This document shows positions 33,185-41,161 of a stretch of 64,000 nucleotides of DNA, piece by piece. The notes beneath the pieces are model-generated. The model worked only from the letters and a program-made list of their open reading frames with translations. It was not told the DNA's origin and searched no databases. Within the stretch, counting starts at the first letter, position 1. Every line of letters begins with the position of its first letter. Source of the stretch: Paenarthrobacter sp. DKR-5 (lineage in GTDB: Bacteria > Actinomycetota > Actinomycetes > Actinomycetales > Micrococcaceae); NCBI RefSeq assembly GCF_018531425.1, contig NZ_JAHBOI010000001.1, forward strand, positions 248,001-312,000. Reading direction: 5' to 3'. The translations under genes were made by a program, and so were the position numbers.

Positions 33185-36100
33185 ATGAAGACAAAGCCCA
33201 CCATGACTCACTCCCTCCAGACGGCCCGCACCGCCGGGATCTCCGAAGCCGACGCCGCCGCCGGCACCCTTGCCGACGACGCCGTGCGCCTGGTCCGCCG
33301 CTGGCTGGCCGAAGCGGCCACCATCCCGTCCGACGCACAGGCGCAGCAACTGGCCGGCGTCCTCAAGGACCCGGACGGGCTGGGCTTCACCGTCGGCTTC
33401 GTGGACGGGGTGATCCGGCCGGAGGACCTCTCCGTCGCTGCCGCCAACCTGGCGGCACTGGCCCCGCGGGTGCCGGGCTTCCTGCCCTGGTACATGCGCA
33501 GCGCTGTTCGTGCCGGCGGTGCTTTGGCACCGGCACTTCCGTGGCTGGTCATCCCGGCCGCGCGCAAGGTCCTCCGCGGGATGGTCGGCCACCTGATCGT
33601 GGACGCCACGGATGCCAAGCTCGGACCGGCCATTGCCAGGATCCGCAAGGACGGCGTGCGGCTGAACGTGAACCTGCTGGGCGAAGCTGTGCTCGGCGAG
33701 CGGGAAGCAGCACGGCGCCTGGCAGGCACCCATGCGCTGCTGGCTCGGGACGACGTCGACTACGTCTCGATCAAGGTCTCGGCGACCGTCGAGCCCCACT
33801 CTCCGTGGGCGTTCGACGAAGCCGTGGCCCACGTGGTCGACAAGCTCACCCCGCTGTTCGAGCGCGCCGCCGCATTCCCGCGGCCCAAGTTCATCAACCT
33901 GGACATGGAGGAATACAAGGACCTGGACCTGACCATCGCGGTCTTCACCCGGCTCCTCGACAAGCCGGAGTTCAAGAACCTCGAGGCCGGCATCGTGCTC
34001 CAGGCCTATCTCCCGGACGCCATGGCTGCCATGATCCGGCTGCAGGAATGGGCCGCGGCGCGGCGTGCCGCGGGCGGCGCGGGCATCAAGGTCCGGGTGG
34101 TCAAGGGCGCCAACCTTCCAATGGAGCAGGTCGAAGCCTCCCTCCACGACTGGCCGCTGGCGACCTGGGGAAGCAAGCAGGAAAGCGACACCGGCTACAA
34201 GCGCGTCATCAACTATGCGCTGGACCCGGAGCGAATCAAGAACGTCAGGATCGGCGTCGCCGGCCACAACCTGTTCGACATCGCCTACGCCTGGCTGCTG
34301 GCCAAGCAGCGCGGCGTCGAAGCAGGCATCGACTTCGAGATGCTGCTGGGGATGGCGCAAAGCCAGGCCGAAGCGGTCCGGCGCGAGGTCGGATCCCTGC
34401 TGCTCTACACCCCGGTGGTGCATCCGGCCGAGTTTGACGTCGCCATCGCCTACCTGATCCGCCGGCTGGAGGAAGGCGCCAGCCAGGAAAACTTCATGTC
34501 CGCGGTCTTCGAACTCTCGGCGAACGAGCCGCTGTTCGAGCGCGAGAAGAACCGCTTCCTCGCCTCGCTCGCTGCCCTGGACGACTCCGTTCCCGCCCCG
34601 AACCGGAAGCAGGACCGCAACCGCCCCGAGGAGCCCGCCCCGCGGGACTCGTTCGCCAACACCCCGGACACGGACCCGTCACTTCCGGCGAACCGGGACT
34701 GGGGACGGGCCATTCTGCGCCGCGTGCCAGGCTCCGTCCTGGGCAACGACACCGTCGCGGCGTCCGCCCTGGGCGATCCGGAGTCGTTGAATGCCGTGAT
34801 CGACGACGCGGTCGCCGCCGGCACGGCGTGGGGCTCCCTCTCCGGAGCCCAGCGTGCGGAGGTCCTCCACCGCGCCGGGGACGCATTGGCCGCCAACCGG
34901 GCGAAGCTGATGGAAGTAATGGCGTCCGAGACCGGGAAGACCCTGGACCAGTCCGACCCTGAGGTCTCCGAGGCCATCGACTTCGCCCACTACTACGCCG
35001 AGCTCGCCCGCGGGCTGGACGATGTCGACGGCGCCGCGTTCATCCCTTCCCGCCTCACCGTGGTGACGCCGCCGTGGAACTTCCCGGTCGCAATCCCTGC
35101 CGGCTCCACGCTCGCTGCCTTGGCCGCCGGCTCCGCCGTCGTCATCAAGCCGGCAGGACAGGCCCGCCGGTGCGGCGCCGTCATGGTTGAAGCGCTCTGG
35201 GAGGCCGGCGTGCCCCGCGATGTCCTTAAGCTGGTGCAGCTGGACGAGCGGTCGCTGGGACAGCAGCTCATTGCGCACCCCAAGGTGGACCGCGTCATCC
35301 TCACGGGTGGGTACGAGACCGCTGAGCTGTTCCGCTCCTTCCGCAACGACCTGCCGTTGCTGGCCGAGACCTCGGGCAAGAACGCCATCATCGTCACTCC
35401 GAGCGCGGACTTCGACCTCGCCGCGAAGGACGTCGCCCAGTCCGCTTTCGGCCACGCGGGGCAGAAATGCTCCGCAGCGTCGCTGGTCATCCTGGTGGGC
35501 TCGGTCGCCAGCTCCAAGCGGTTCCGCAACCAGCTGATGGACGCCGTCCAGTCCCTGAAGGTGGGCTACCCCGTCGATCCGCTCACCCAGATGGGCCCGG
35601 TCGTCGAACCCCCGCAGGGCAAACTGCTCGAGGGCCTGACCGTCCTCGGCGAGGGAGAAACATGGGTGCTCAAGCCCGAGCAGCTGGATGATTCCGGCCG
35701 GTTGTGGAGCCCGGGCGTACGCGCCGGCGTCAAGCCCGGTTCGCACTATCACCTCACCGAATTCTTCGGTCCGATCCTCGGCGTGATGACCGCCGACACG
35801 CTGGAGGATGCCATCCGGATCCAGAACCAGGTCGACTACGGCCTGACGGCCGGCCTCCATTCCCTCGACCCGGAAGAGCTGGGGCTGTGGCTGGAGAACG
35901 TCCAGGCCGGCAACCTCTACGTCAACCGGGGCATCACCGGCGCCATCGTGCGGCGCCAGCCCTTCGGCGGCTGGAAGAAGTCGGCTGTGGGCGCGGGAAC
36001 CAAGGCCGGCGGCCCCAACTACCTGGTCGGGCTCGGCGACTGGCGCACCGCGGCGGCCGCCTCGACGTCGCCGGTTACGCACCCGGGCGTCCAGCGGCTT

Positions 36101-36667
36101 CTCGCGGCAGCGCGCACCAGCAGCGTGGTGGACGCCGACGAGATGCGGATGCTCGAGCGCTCCGCGGCCAGCGATGCGCACGCGTGGGACACCGAGTTCG
36201 GACGGGCCAAGGACGTTTCAGGCCTGGCGGCCGAGCGCAACGTGTTCCGTTACCGGCCGTTGCCGGTCACCGTCCGGCTGGGAACCGCGGGGTCCGTGGC
36301 GCGGACCGTCCGGGTACTGGCTGCCGGGGTGCTGGCTGGCTCCGAGGTCAGCGTGTCCACCGCCGTCGAGCTGCCGCAGGAACTGATGCGGGTGCTTGCT
36401 TCCCTCGGCATCCGCTGCGCCGTGGAGGACGACGACGCCTGGCTGGCTCAGGTGCGCCGCGCCTGCCCGCACCGGGTCCGCCTGGTAGGCGGGGATGCGC
36501 AGGCACTGGCGGCCGCGGTCGCAGGGAGGCCGGACCTGGCGGTGTACTCGCACGAGGTCACCGAGGCCGGACGCGTGGAGCTGCTGCCGTTCCTGCATGA
36601 ACAGGCCGTCAGCATCACGGCGCACCGGTTCGGCACCCCGAACAGGCTCTCCGAACACCTGATCTGA
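33185..36667 (+). CDS. putA: Bifunctional proline dehydrogenase / L-glutamate gamma-semialdehyde dehydrogenase
   Basis: Protein of 1160 residues oxidising proline to glutamate. Residues ~60-480 are the FAD proline dehydrogenase barrel (VNLLGEAVLGEREA at ~160, KVRVVKGANLPMEQ at ~300). Residues ~510-1000 are the aldehyde dehydrogenase, with the general base in LAETSGKNA (Glu ~727) and the nucleophile in HAGQKCSAA (Cys ~762). About 130 C-terminal residues (from ~1030) form a further domain also seen in long PutA proteins. There is no N-terminal ribbon-helix-helix, so it is not its own repressor; the divergent LysR is the likely regulator. ATG 33185 is used; ATG 33203 is the alternative. Confidence 0.93.
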   Translation: MKTKPTMTHSLQTARTAGISEADAAAGTLADDAVRLVRRWLAEAATIPSDAQAQQLAGVLKDPDGLGFTVGFVDGVIRPEDLSVAAANLAALAPRVPGFLPWYMRSAVRAGGALAPALPWLVIPAARKVLRGMVGHLIVDATDAKLGPAIARIRKDGVRLNVNLLGEAVLGEREAARRLAGTHALLARDDVDYVSIKVSATVEPHSPWAFDEAVAHVVDKLTPLFERAAAFPRPKFINLDMEEYKDLDLTIAVFTRLLDKPEFKNLEAGIVLQAYLPDAMAAMIRLQEWAAARRAAGGAGIKVRVVKGANLPMEQVEASLHDWPLATWGSKQESDTGYKRVINYALDPERIKNVRIGVAGHNLFDIAYAWLLAKQRGVEAGIDFEMLLGMAQSQAEAVRREVGSLLLYTPVVHPAEFDVAIAYLIRRLEEGASQENFMSAVFELSANEPLFEREKNRFLASLAALDDSVPAPNRKQDRNRPEEPAPRDSFANTPDTDPSLPANRDWGRAILRRVPGSVLGNDTVAASALGDPESLNAVIDDAVAAGTAWGSLSGAQRAEVLHRAGDALAANRAKLMEVMASETGKTLDQSDPEVSEAIDFAHYYAELARGLDDVDGAAFIPSRLTVVTPPWNFPVAIPAGSTLAALAAGSAVVIKPAGQARRCGAVMVEALWEAGVPRDVLKLVQLDERSLGQQLIAHPKVDRVILTGGYETAELFRSFRNDLPLLAETSGKNAIIVTPSADFDLAAKDVAQSAFGHAGQKCSAASLVILVGSVASSKRFRNQLMDAVQSLKVGYPVDPLTQMGPVVEPPQGKLLEGLTVLGEGETWVLKPEQLDDSGRLWSPGVRAGVKPGSHYHLTEFFGPILGVMTADTLEDAIRIQNQVDYGLTAGLHSLDPEELGLWLENVQAGNLYVNRGITGAIVRRQPFGGWKKSAVGAGTKAGGPNYLVGLGDWRTAAAASTSPVTHPGVQRLLAAARTSSVVDADEMRMLERSAASDAHAWDTEFGRAKDVSGLAAERNVFRYRPLPVTVRLGTAGSVARTVRVLAAGVLAGSEVSVSTAVELPQELMRVLASLGIRCAVEDDDAWLAQVRRACPHRVRLVGGDAQALAAAVAGRPDLAVYSHEVTEAGRVELLPFLHEQAVSITAHRFGTPNRLSEHLI

Positions 36668-36691
36668 CAACTGGGTCTGAGAGCCTGGTCG

Positions 36692-36752
36692 GAGGGCCGG
36701 GGGCAGTGCCGGGCGAGGAATTCGTCCGGCACTGCCCGCGGCCCTCATCTTT
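36692..36752. terminator. Bidirectional terminator between putA and menD
   Basis: Long hairpin: left arm 36692-36712 and right arm 36726-36746 pair over 19 of 21 positions, closing on a 13-base loop, followed by ATCTTTG on the plus strand. It is the only strong hairpin in the 148-bp gap between these convergent genes. Confidence 0.75.
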
Positions 36753-36815
36753 GCTTTCAGGCCCATCATCCCTGCCTTCGGGGCGGCGTTTCTGCCTTGC
36801 GGGGCGCCCGCGAAG

Positions 36816-38528
36816 TCAGCCGACGGCGGAGGCCACCGCCGCGCGGATGCCCGCGTGCAGCGCCCGCAGCCCGGCCCGGCTCCCCCGGACCTCAAAGACC
36901 GAGCGCCCCGCCACCGGCGCCGCGAGGGAGGCACCGAGCTGCCCGGCGTCGGCCGCCTGCGCATACTCCAGCCCGTAGGCCGCGGCGAGGGCCCGCAGAT
37001 CAGCCCGCTGCGGGGTCCCGAAAAGCCGTTCCACCGCGGAAGTATAAGCCGCATGCTCACCCAGCGCACCGTGCTCCAGGGTGGAGAAGATTCCGCCCCC
37101 GCCGTCGTTGAACACCACGAGCTGCAGCTGCGGCTCCGGTTCGCCGGGGCCCAGCAGGAGACCCCCGGCGTCGTGCAGGAAGGTCAGATCGCCCAACAGC
37201 GCGCGCACCGGCCTGCCGGTGGCGAGGGAGATGCCGCTGGCGGTGGCGACGGTCCCGTCGATCCCGGCCAGGCCGCGGTTCGCGTAAACCTTGCCCTGCT
37301 GCTGCGCCGCCGGGGTTCCGGTGAGGTCAACGTCCCGGATCGGGTTCGAGGAGCCAAGGACCAGGTCCGCGCCGCCTGCTCCCCAGACCGCGCGGGCCAC
37401 GTGCAGCCCGGTGAGGCCAGGGGCGGCGGCGAGGACGGTGGACACGGCGGCATCCGCCTCGGCGCCGGCGCGCTGCCAGCGCTCGAGCCAGCCGTCCTCG
37501 CCGTCGCCGGCGAAGCAGCCCAGCTCGTCCAGGTCGCTGATGATGTGTTCGGGACGCCGTCCCGGGGTGAACCAGGCCGCCGGGCCGGGCAGGTACAGGG
37601 CGCGCTCGACGTCGGTGCGGGCCAGCAGCGCGGCGACGGGGCGGGAGAGCGTCGGGCGGCCGAAGACCACGACCCGCTCGATGTCCGGGCCGATGTGCCC
37701 GAGCAGCAGCCGGTACGGGCCGATGGCAAGGGGGCCGAACCGGGCGTTTGAGGAGGGTTCGGCGAGCAGCGGGAGTCCGTGGCGGCGCGCGAACGTCTCG
37801 GCGACGGGCCCGGCCGCATGCCCGGCGACGACGACGGTCCGTCGCCGCGGGCGGCTCCCCTCGGCCGAACGGCCACTAACGGCGGCTTCCGGCGCCGGAA
37901 GCCCGCCGTTAGCGGCCGTTCGCGCGGGATCCGGACCGGCGTCGGGAGCGGGCGGCGTTGGCTCCGGGACCCAGACCGGCTCGGCCGCGCCGGGCACCAG
38001 CGGATCGCGGAAGGCCAGATTGAGCTGCACCGGACCGGCCGGCCGCTCGTTGCCCCCTCGGGCCGCGGCCAGACCCTCCCGCACGGCGGGGCCGGGATCC
38101 GCGCCGGCGGCGACGTCGACGGCGTAGCGCACATGGGTGCCGAACAGGCCGGCCTGGTCAGTGGTCTGGTTCGCGCCGGTGCCGCGCAGTTCCTCCGGCC
38201 GGTCCGCCGACAGCACGATCAGCGGGACCGCGGCGTGGTTCGCCTCCATCACGGCCGGCAGCAGGTTACCGACCGCCGTGCCCGACGTCGTCACGACGGC
38301 AACCGGGCGGCCGCTGCCGAGTGCGAGCCCGAGCGCGGTGAAGGCGGCGTCGCGCTCGTCAATCCGCACGTGCAGCCGGAGCCGGCCCGCGGCCTCGGCT
38401 GCGGCCAGGGCATACGCCAGCGGCGCGCTGCGGGATCCGGGGGCGACGACAACGGAGCCGACTCCGCCGTCGATCAGCGCCTGGACGGCGAGCCGGGCTG
38501 CGGCCACGGAGCCAAGGGATTCAGTCAC
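36816..38528 (-). CDS. menD: 2-succinyl-5-enolpyruvyl-6-hydroxy-3-cyclohexene-1-carboxylate synthase
   Basis: ThDP enzyme of 570 residues joining isochorismate and 2-oxoglutarate in menaquinone synthesis. VVAPGSRSAPLAYAL (~31) and RIDERDAAFTALGLA (~61) form the Pyr domain active site; GDLTFLHDAGG (~441) and VFNDGGGGIFSTLEHG (~471) form the ThDP/Mg site. GTG 38528 (MTESLGSVAAARLA) follows GGAGGG. Residues about 203-221, in the linker before VVVAGHAAG, are encoded by a palindromic repeat (37866-37922). It makes a Gly/Ala/Pro-rich insert between two domains, so the enzyme may tolerate it. The upstream menC gene ends 128 bp away in the same direction. Confidence 0.92.
   Translation of the reverse strand: MTESLGSVAAARLAVQALIDGGVGSVVVAPGSRSAPLAYALAAAEAAGRLRLHVRIDERDAAFTALGLALGSGRPVAVVTTSGTAVGNLLPAVMEANHAAVPLIVLSADRPEELRGTGANQTTDQAGLFGTHVRYAVDVAAGADPGPAVREGLAAARGGNERPAGPVQLNLAFRDPLVPGAAEPVWVPEPTPPAPDAGPDPARTAANGGLPAPEAAVSGRSAEGSRPRRRTVVVAGHAAGPVAETFARRHGLPLLAEPSSNARFGPLAIGPYRLLLGHIGPDIERVVVFGRPTLSRPVAALLARTDVERALYLPGPAAWFTPGRRPEHIISDLDELGCFAGDGEDGWLERWQRAGAEADAAVSTVLAAAPGLTGLHVARAVWGAGGADLVLGSSNPIRDVDLTGTPAAQQQGKVYANRGLAGIDGTVATASGISLATGRPVRALLGDLTFLHDAGGLLLGPGEPEPQLQLVVFNDGGGGIFSTLEHGALGEHAAYTSAVERLFGTPQRADLRALAAAYGLEYAQAADAGQLGASLAAPVAGRSVFEVRGSRAGLRALHAGIRAAVASAVG
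37866..37922. repeat. Hairpin repeat family 1, copy inside menD
   Basis: Arms pair over the whole element with one bulge and one mismatch; the tip GCTTCCGGC and GCCGGAAGC is a perfect 9-bp palindrome without loop. Outer block CGAACGGCC and middle CTAACGGCG against CGCCGTTAG are the family pattern. No stop codon arises in the menD frame, so the copy is translated. Confidence 0.88.
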
Positions 38529-38611
38529 CCCTCCATTCAACCGCACCCCGCCCACGCCGGCGCCCCGCACCAACGCCGCCCGCCCCAGCCCCGGCGCCCC
38601 GCACCAGCCCT

Positions 38612-38674
38612 GCGCGAACGGCCACTTAAGGCGACCTCCGGCGCCCGGAGGCCGCCTTAAGTGGCCGTTCGCGC
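38612..38674. repeat. Hairpin repeat family 1, menC 3' end copy
   Basis: The best preserved copy: perfect 22-bp arms (38612-38633 and 38653-38674), one mismatch, then a 7-bp inner stem (CCTCCGG with CCGGAGG) and a CGC loop. The menC TAA stop (38657-38659) is formed by the arm itself. It lies in the 128-bp space between menC and menD and may attenuate transcription into menD. Confidence 0.92.
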
Positions 38675-39685
38675 GGGGGACGAAGCGCCTTCCTGCGACT
38701 CGAGCAGGCCGTGGACGCGGCGCAGCCGGTCGAGCCACCACTGCCGGCGCTCGGGGCTGGCGGCGTGACGCTGCAGCAGCTCCTCGTCCACGTCGGGCTC
38801 ACGGACCTGCAGGTACCCGTCCTGCGGCACCAGCGGGGTGCGGGCGACGTCGGCGGCCATCAGCGAGACGGTTCCGAGCCCGCAGGCGTACGGCAGCTCC
38901 GGCAGGGCGGCCGCGAGCGCGAGGCCTGCCCGGATGCCCACCGAGGAGTCCAGGGCCGAACTGACGACAGCGGGAAGCCCCGCTCCGGCGACGACGTCGA
39001 GGGCGCGGCGCACGCCGCCGAGCGGGGCCACCTTCACCACGATCAGGTCCGCGGCGCCCCGGCGGGCCACCAGCAGCGGGTCGGTCTCCTTGCGCACGCT
39101 TTCGTCGGCGGCGATCAGCACCGGCACTCCGGCTGCAGCAAGGCGTTCGCGCAGTTCCGCGAGCCCGTCGATCTCCGCCACCGGCTGCTCGGCGTATTCC
39201 AGCCCGAATTCGGAGAGCCGCGCGAGCGCCGCAACAGCCTCCGGCACGGACCAGCCGCCGTTCGCATCGACCCTTAGCTTCGCGGCCGGCAGTTCGCGCC
39301 GGACGGCGGCGACCCTGGCCAGATCGTCCTCAAGCCGCTGGCCCCGCTCGGCCACCTTGATCTTCACCGTGCCGGCGTCCCCGAACGGTGCGAGCACCGC
39401 AGGCACCGCTCCGGCCTCCACCGCCGGGACTGTTGCATTGACCGGGATGCGCGTCCGGCGTTCGGCCGGGAAGCCACGCCATCCGGCCTCGACGGCGGCG
39501 GCCAGCCAGCGGGAGCTCTCCGCGTCGCCGTATTCCGTGAACGGGCCGAACTCTGCCCAGCCGGCAGGCCCTCGCAGCAGCATGGTCTCCCGGGTAAGCA
39601 CCCCACGGAACTTCACCCGCATCGGCAGGGCCACCACCCGGGCTCCGGCGGCCACTTCCTCAAAGCTTGGGGTCCCGTTCGTCAT
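38657..39685 (-). CDS. menC: o-Succinylbenzoate synthase
   Basis: Enolase-superfamily enzyme of 342 residues dehydrating SHCHC, the MenD-pathway intermediate, to o-succinylbenzoate. The catalytic lysines are in GTVKIKVAERG (~110) and DLIVVKVAPLGG (~218), and the metal ligands are in LRVDANGGWS, YAEQPVAEIDG and IAADESVRKE. ATG 39685 (MTNGTPSFEEV) is chosen as homologues begin here. The C-terminal residues ARTAT and the stop codon come from the palindromic repeat at 38612-38674, so the original C terminus may have been slightly different. Same direction as menD, 128 bp upstream. Confidence 0.9.
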   Translation of the reverse strand: MTNGTPSFEEVAAGARVVALPMRVKFRGVLTRETMLLRGPAGWAEFGPFTEYGDAESSRWLAAAVEAGWRGFPAERRTRIPVNATVPAVEAGAVPAVLAPFGDAGTVKIKVAERGQRLEDDLARVAAVRRELPAAKLRVDANGGWSVPEAVAALARLSEFGLEYAEQPVAEIDGLAELRERLAAAGVPVLIAADESVRKETDPLLVARRGAADLIVVKVAPLGGVRRALDVVAGAGLPAVVSSALDSSVGIRAGLALAAALPELPYACGLGTVSLMAADVARTPLVPQDGYLQVREPDVDEELLQRHAASPERRQWWLDRLRRVHGLLESQEGASSPARTAT

Positions 39686-39786
39686 CCGACCACTGTACGC
39701 CGCGACCCCATCGGAGCCGCCCCCGCCCGCGCAGCGGCTCCTGCCCGCCCGTTCCCTCCGCTTTCGGCTCATGGCAGGATGACGGC

Positions 39787-40149
39787 ATGAAAATCAACCG
39801 ACAAATCGTTGTTTTCGACGCTGCTGACCTTTCTGCCGAAAGCTCTTTCTGGGCGGCCCTGCTCGGCGGGACCGTCCAGGCGGACGAGGACTGGCACACC
39901 GTCTACGTGGAGGGTGAGCCGCGGCTGGCCGTCCAGCTTGCGCCGAACCATGTGGCACCCGAGTGGCCGCATGGGACGCCGCAACAGATCCACCTCGACC
40001 TGTACGTCGACGACATCGACGCCGCCCACGGCGAGGCTCTCACACACGGCGCGAAACTGCTGCAGGAAGCCGACGACCTCAGGGCCGCCGAGGGGTTCCA
40101 GGTCTACGCGGATCCCGCCGGACACCCGTTCTGCCTCTGCTGGGGCTGA
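39787..40149 (+). CDS. VOC-family (glyoxalase-like) protein
   Basis: Protein of 120 residues with the beta-alpha-beta-beta-beta repeat of the vicinal oxygen chelate fold. INRQIVVFDAADLSAESSFWAALLGG opens the first half, and HLDLYVDDIDAAHGEALTHGA and YADPAGHPFCLCW the second, in the style of small single-domain glyoxalase/bleomycin-resistance relatives. ATG 39787 follows GCAGGATG. It is divergent from menC by 101 bp and unrelated to it in function. The substrate is unknown; resistance or dioxygenase activity cannot be claimed. Confidence 0.82.
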   Translation: MKINRQIVVFDAADLSAESSFWAALLGGTVQADEDWHTVYVEGEPRLAVQLAPNHVAPEWPHGTPQQIHLDLYVDDIDAAHGEALTHGAKLLQEADDLRAAEGFQVYADPAGHPFCLCWG

Positions 40150-40210
40150 CCGCACGCAGCCGCAGCACCGGCCAGCGCATCCTCAGGGTGGTGTGCGACC
40201 CTAGATAACA

Positions 40211-41161
40211 ATGAGATCGCAGTCCGCCGACAAACCCCGGCTCCGCCCGGCCCAGGTGCCCGCGGCTTCCCACCCGAGCCTCTTCCTGCTTGCCGCGGGG
40301 ATCTGCCTGGTCGGCTTGATCGGCGTCTACCTGTTCTTCGTGCGCACCACCACGGGCCAGTACATTGACGAGTCCGCCCTTGAGGAGGCGACCGCACTCG
40401 CCCAGGGTCGTACGGCGAAGGCCACCACCCAGTTCCTGGACTACCTTCCGGTGATTTCACTGGTCCTTGCCAGCGCAGCCGTGCTGTTCGTGGCCGTGCG
40501 CTTCCGCCGCCGGCTCGCGGCCGTGGTTGCCGTCGTCACCGCGGCCGGGGCGAACCTGTCCACGCAATGGCTCAAGGCCGACGTCTTCGACCGCCCGTTC
40601 CGCGGCATCTCCACCCTTGACTTCAATTCGCTGCCCTCCGGGCACACCACTCTCGCCGCGTCCGCCGCTGCGGCGGTGTTCCTCGTCGTCGCACCCCGCT
40701 GGCGTCCGCTGGCAGCATTCGGGGGCGGAAGCTACGCCGTCGCCACGGGCGTCTCCACCCTGGTCAACCAGTGGCACCGGCCGGCCGACGTCGTCGCCGC
40801 CTTCCTCGTGGTGGGATTCTGGACCGCCCTGGGCGGGCTGGCCATCCTGCGGACCGGAACGGACTGGAACACCTGGGACGGCTACGGCGAACACTGGGCC
40901 TCCTCGCAGCTCTGGCCGCTGCTCTCGGCCCTTGCCGGCGTCGGGGCGGCGGGCGTCGCGGTGTACTCGTTGGCGCAGATCGCTCCCGGCTCGGCGCAGC
41001 ACGTGAGCACCGTGAACTACCTCTGGGCGGGCGCCTGCCTGATCGTGATCTTCGGTTACCTGCTCACCGTTGCCGGGACGGTCCTGTTCGGCGGCGCGGC
41101 GGGCCGCCGTCCCCGTCCCGAGCTTCAGTCAGCTGCGCGCCGGGTGCGCGGCACCCAGTAG
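40211..41161 (+). CDS. PAP2-superfamily membrane phosphatase
   Basis: Membrane protein of 316 residues with about six to seven helices. The three phosphatase motifs are recognisable: KADVFDRP (~122), LPSGHTT (~141) and LVNQWHRPADV (~184), supplying the phosphate-binding Lys/Arg and the two catalytic histidines. It probably dephosphorylates a lipid or isoprenoid phosphate at the membrane. The start ATG 40211 sits only a few bases after TAGATA, so the true promoter is unclear. Its last 37 bases overlap the convergent MFS gene. Confidence 0.85.
   Translation: MRSQSADKPRLRPAQVPAASHPSLFLLAAGICLVGLIGVYLFFVRTTTGQYIDESALEEATALAQGRTAKATTQFLDYLPVISLVLASAAVLFVAVRFRRRLAAVVAVVTAAGANLSTQWLKADVFDRPFRGISTLDFNSLPSGHTTLAASAAAAVFLVVAPRWRPLAAFGGGSYAVATGVSTLVNQWHRPADVVAAFLVVGFWTALGGLAILRTGTDWNTWDGYGEHWASSQLWPLLSALAGVGAAGVAVYSLAQIAPGSAQHVSTVNYLWAGACLIVIFGYLLTVAGTVLFGGAAGRRPRPELQSAARRVRGTQ

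Noticed and set aside
40202-40207. -10 box TAGATA for the PAP2 gene
   Set aside because: It ends three bases before the ATG, so transcription would start inside the gene; not convincing.
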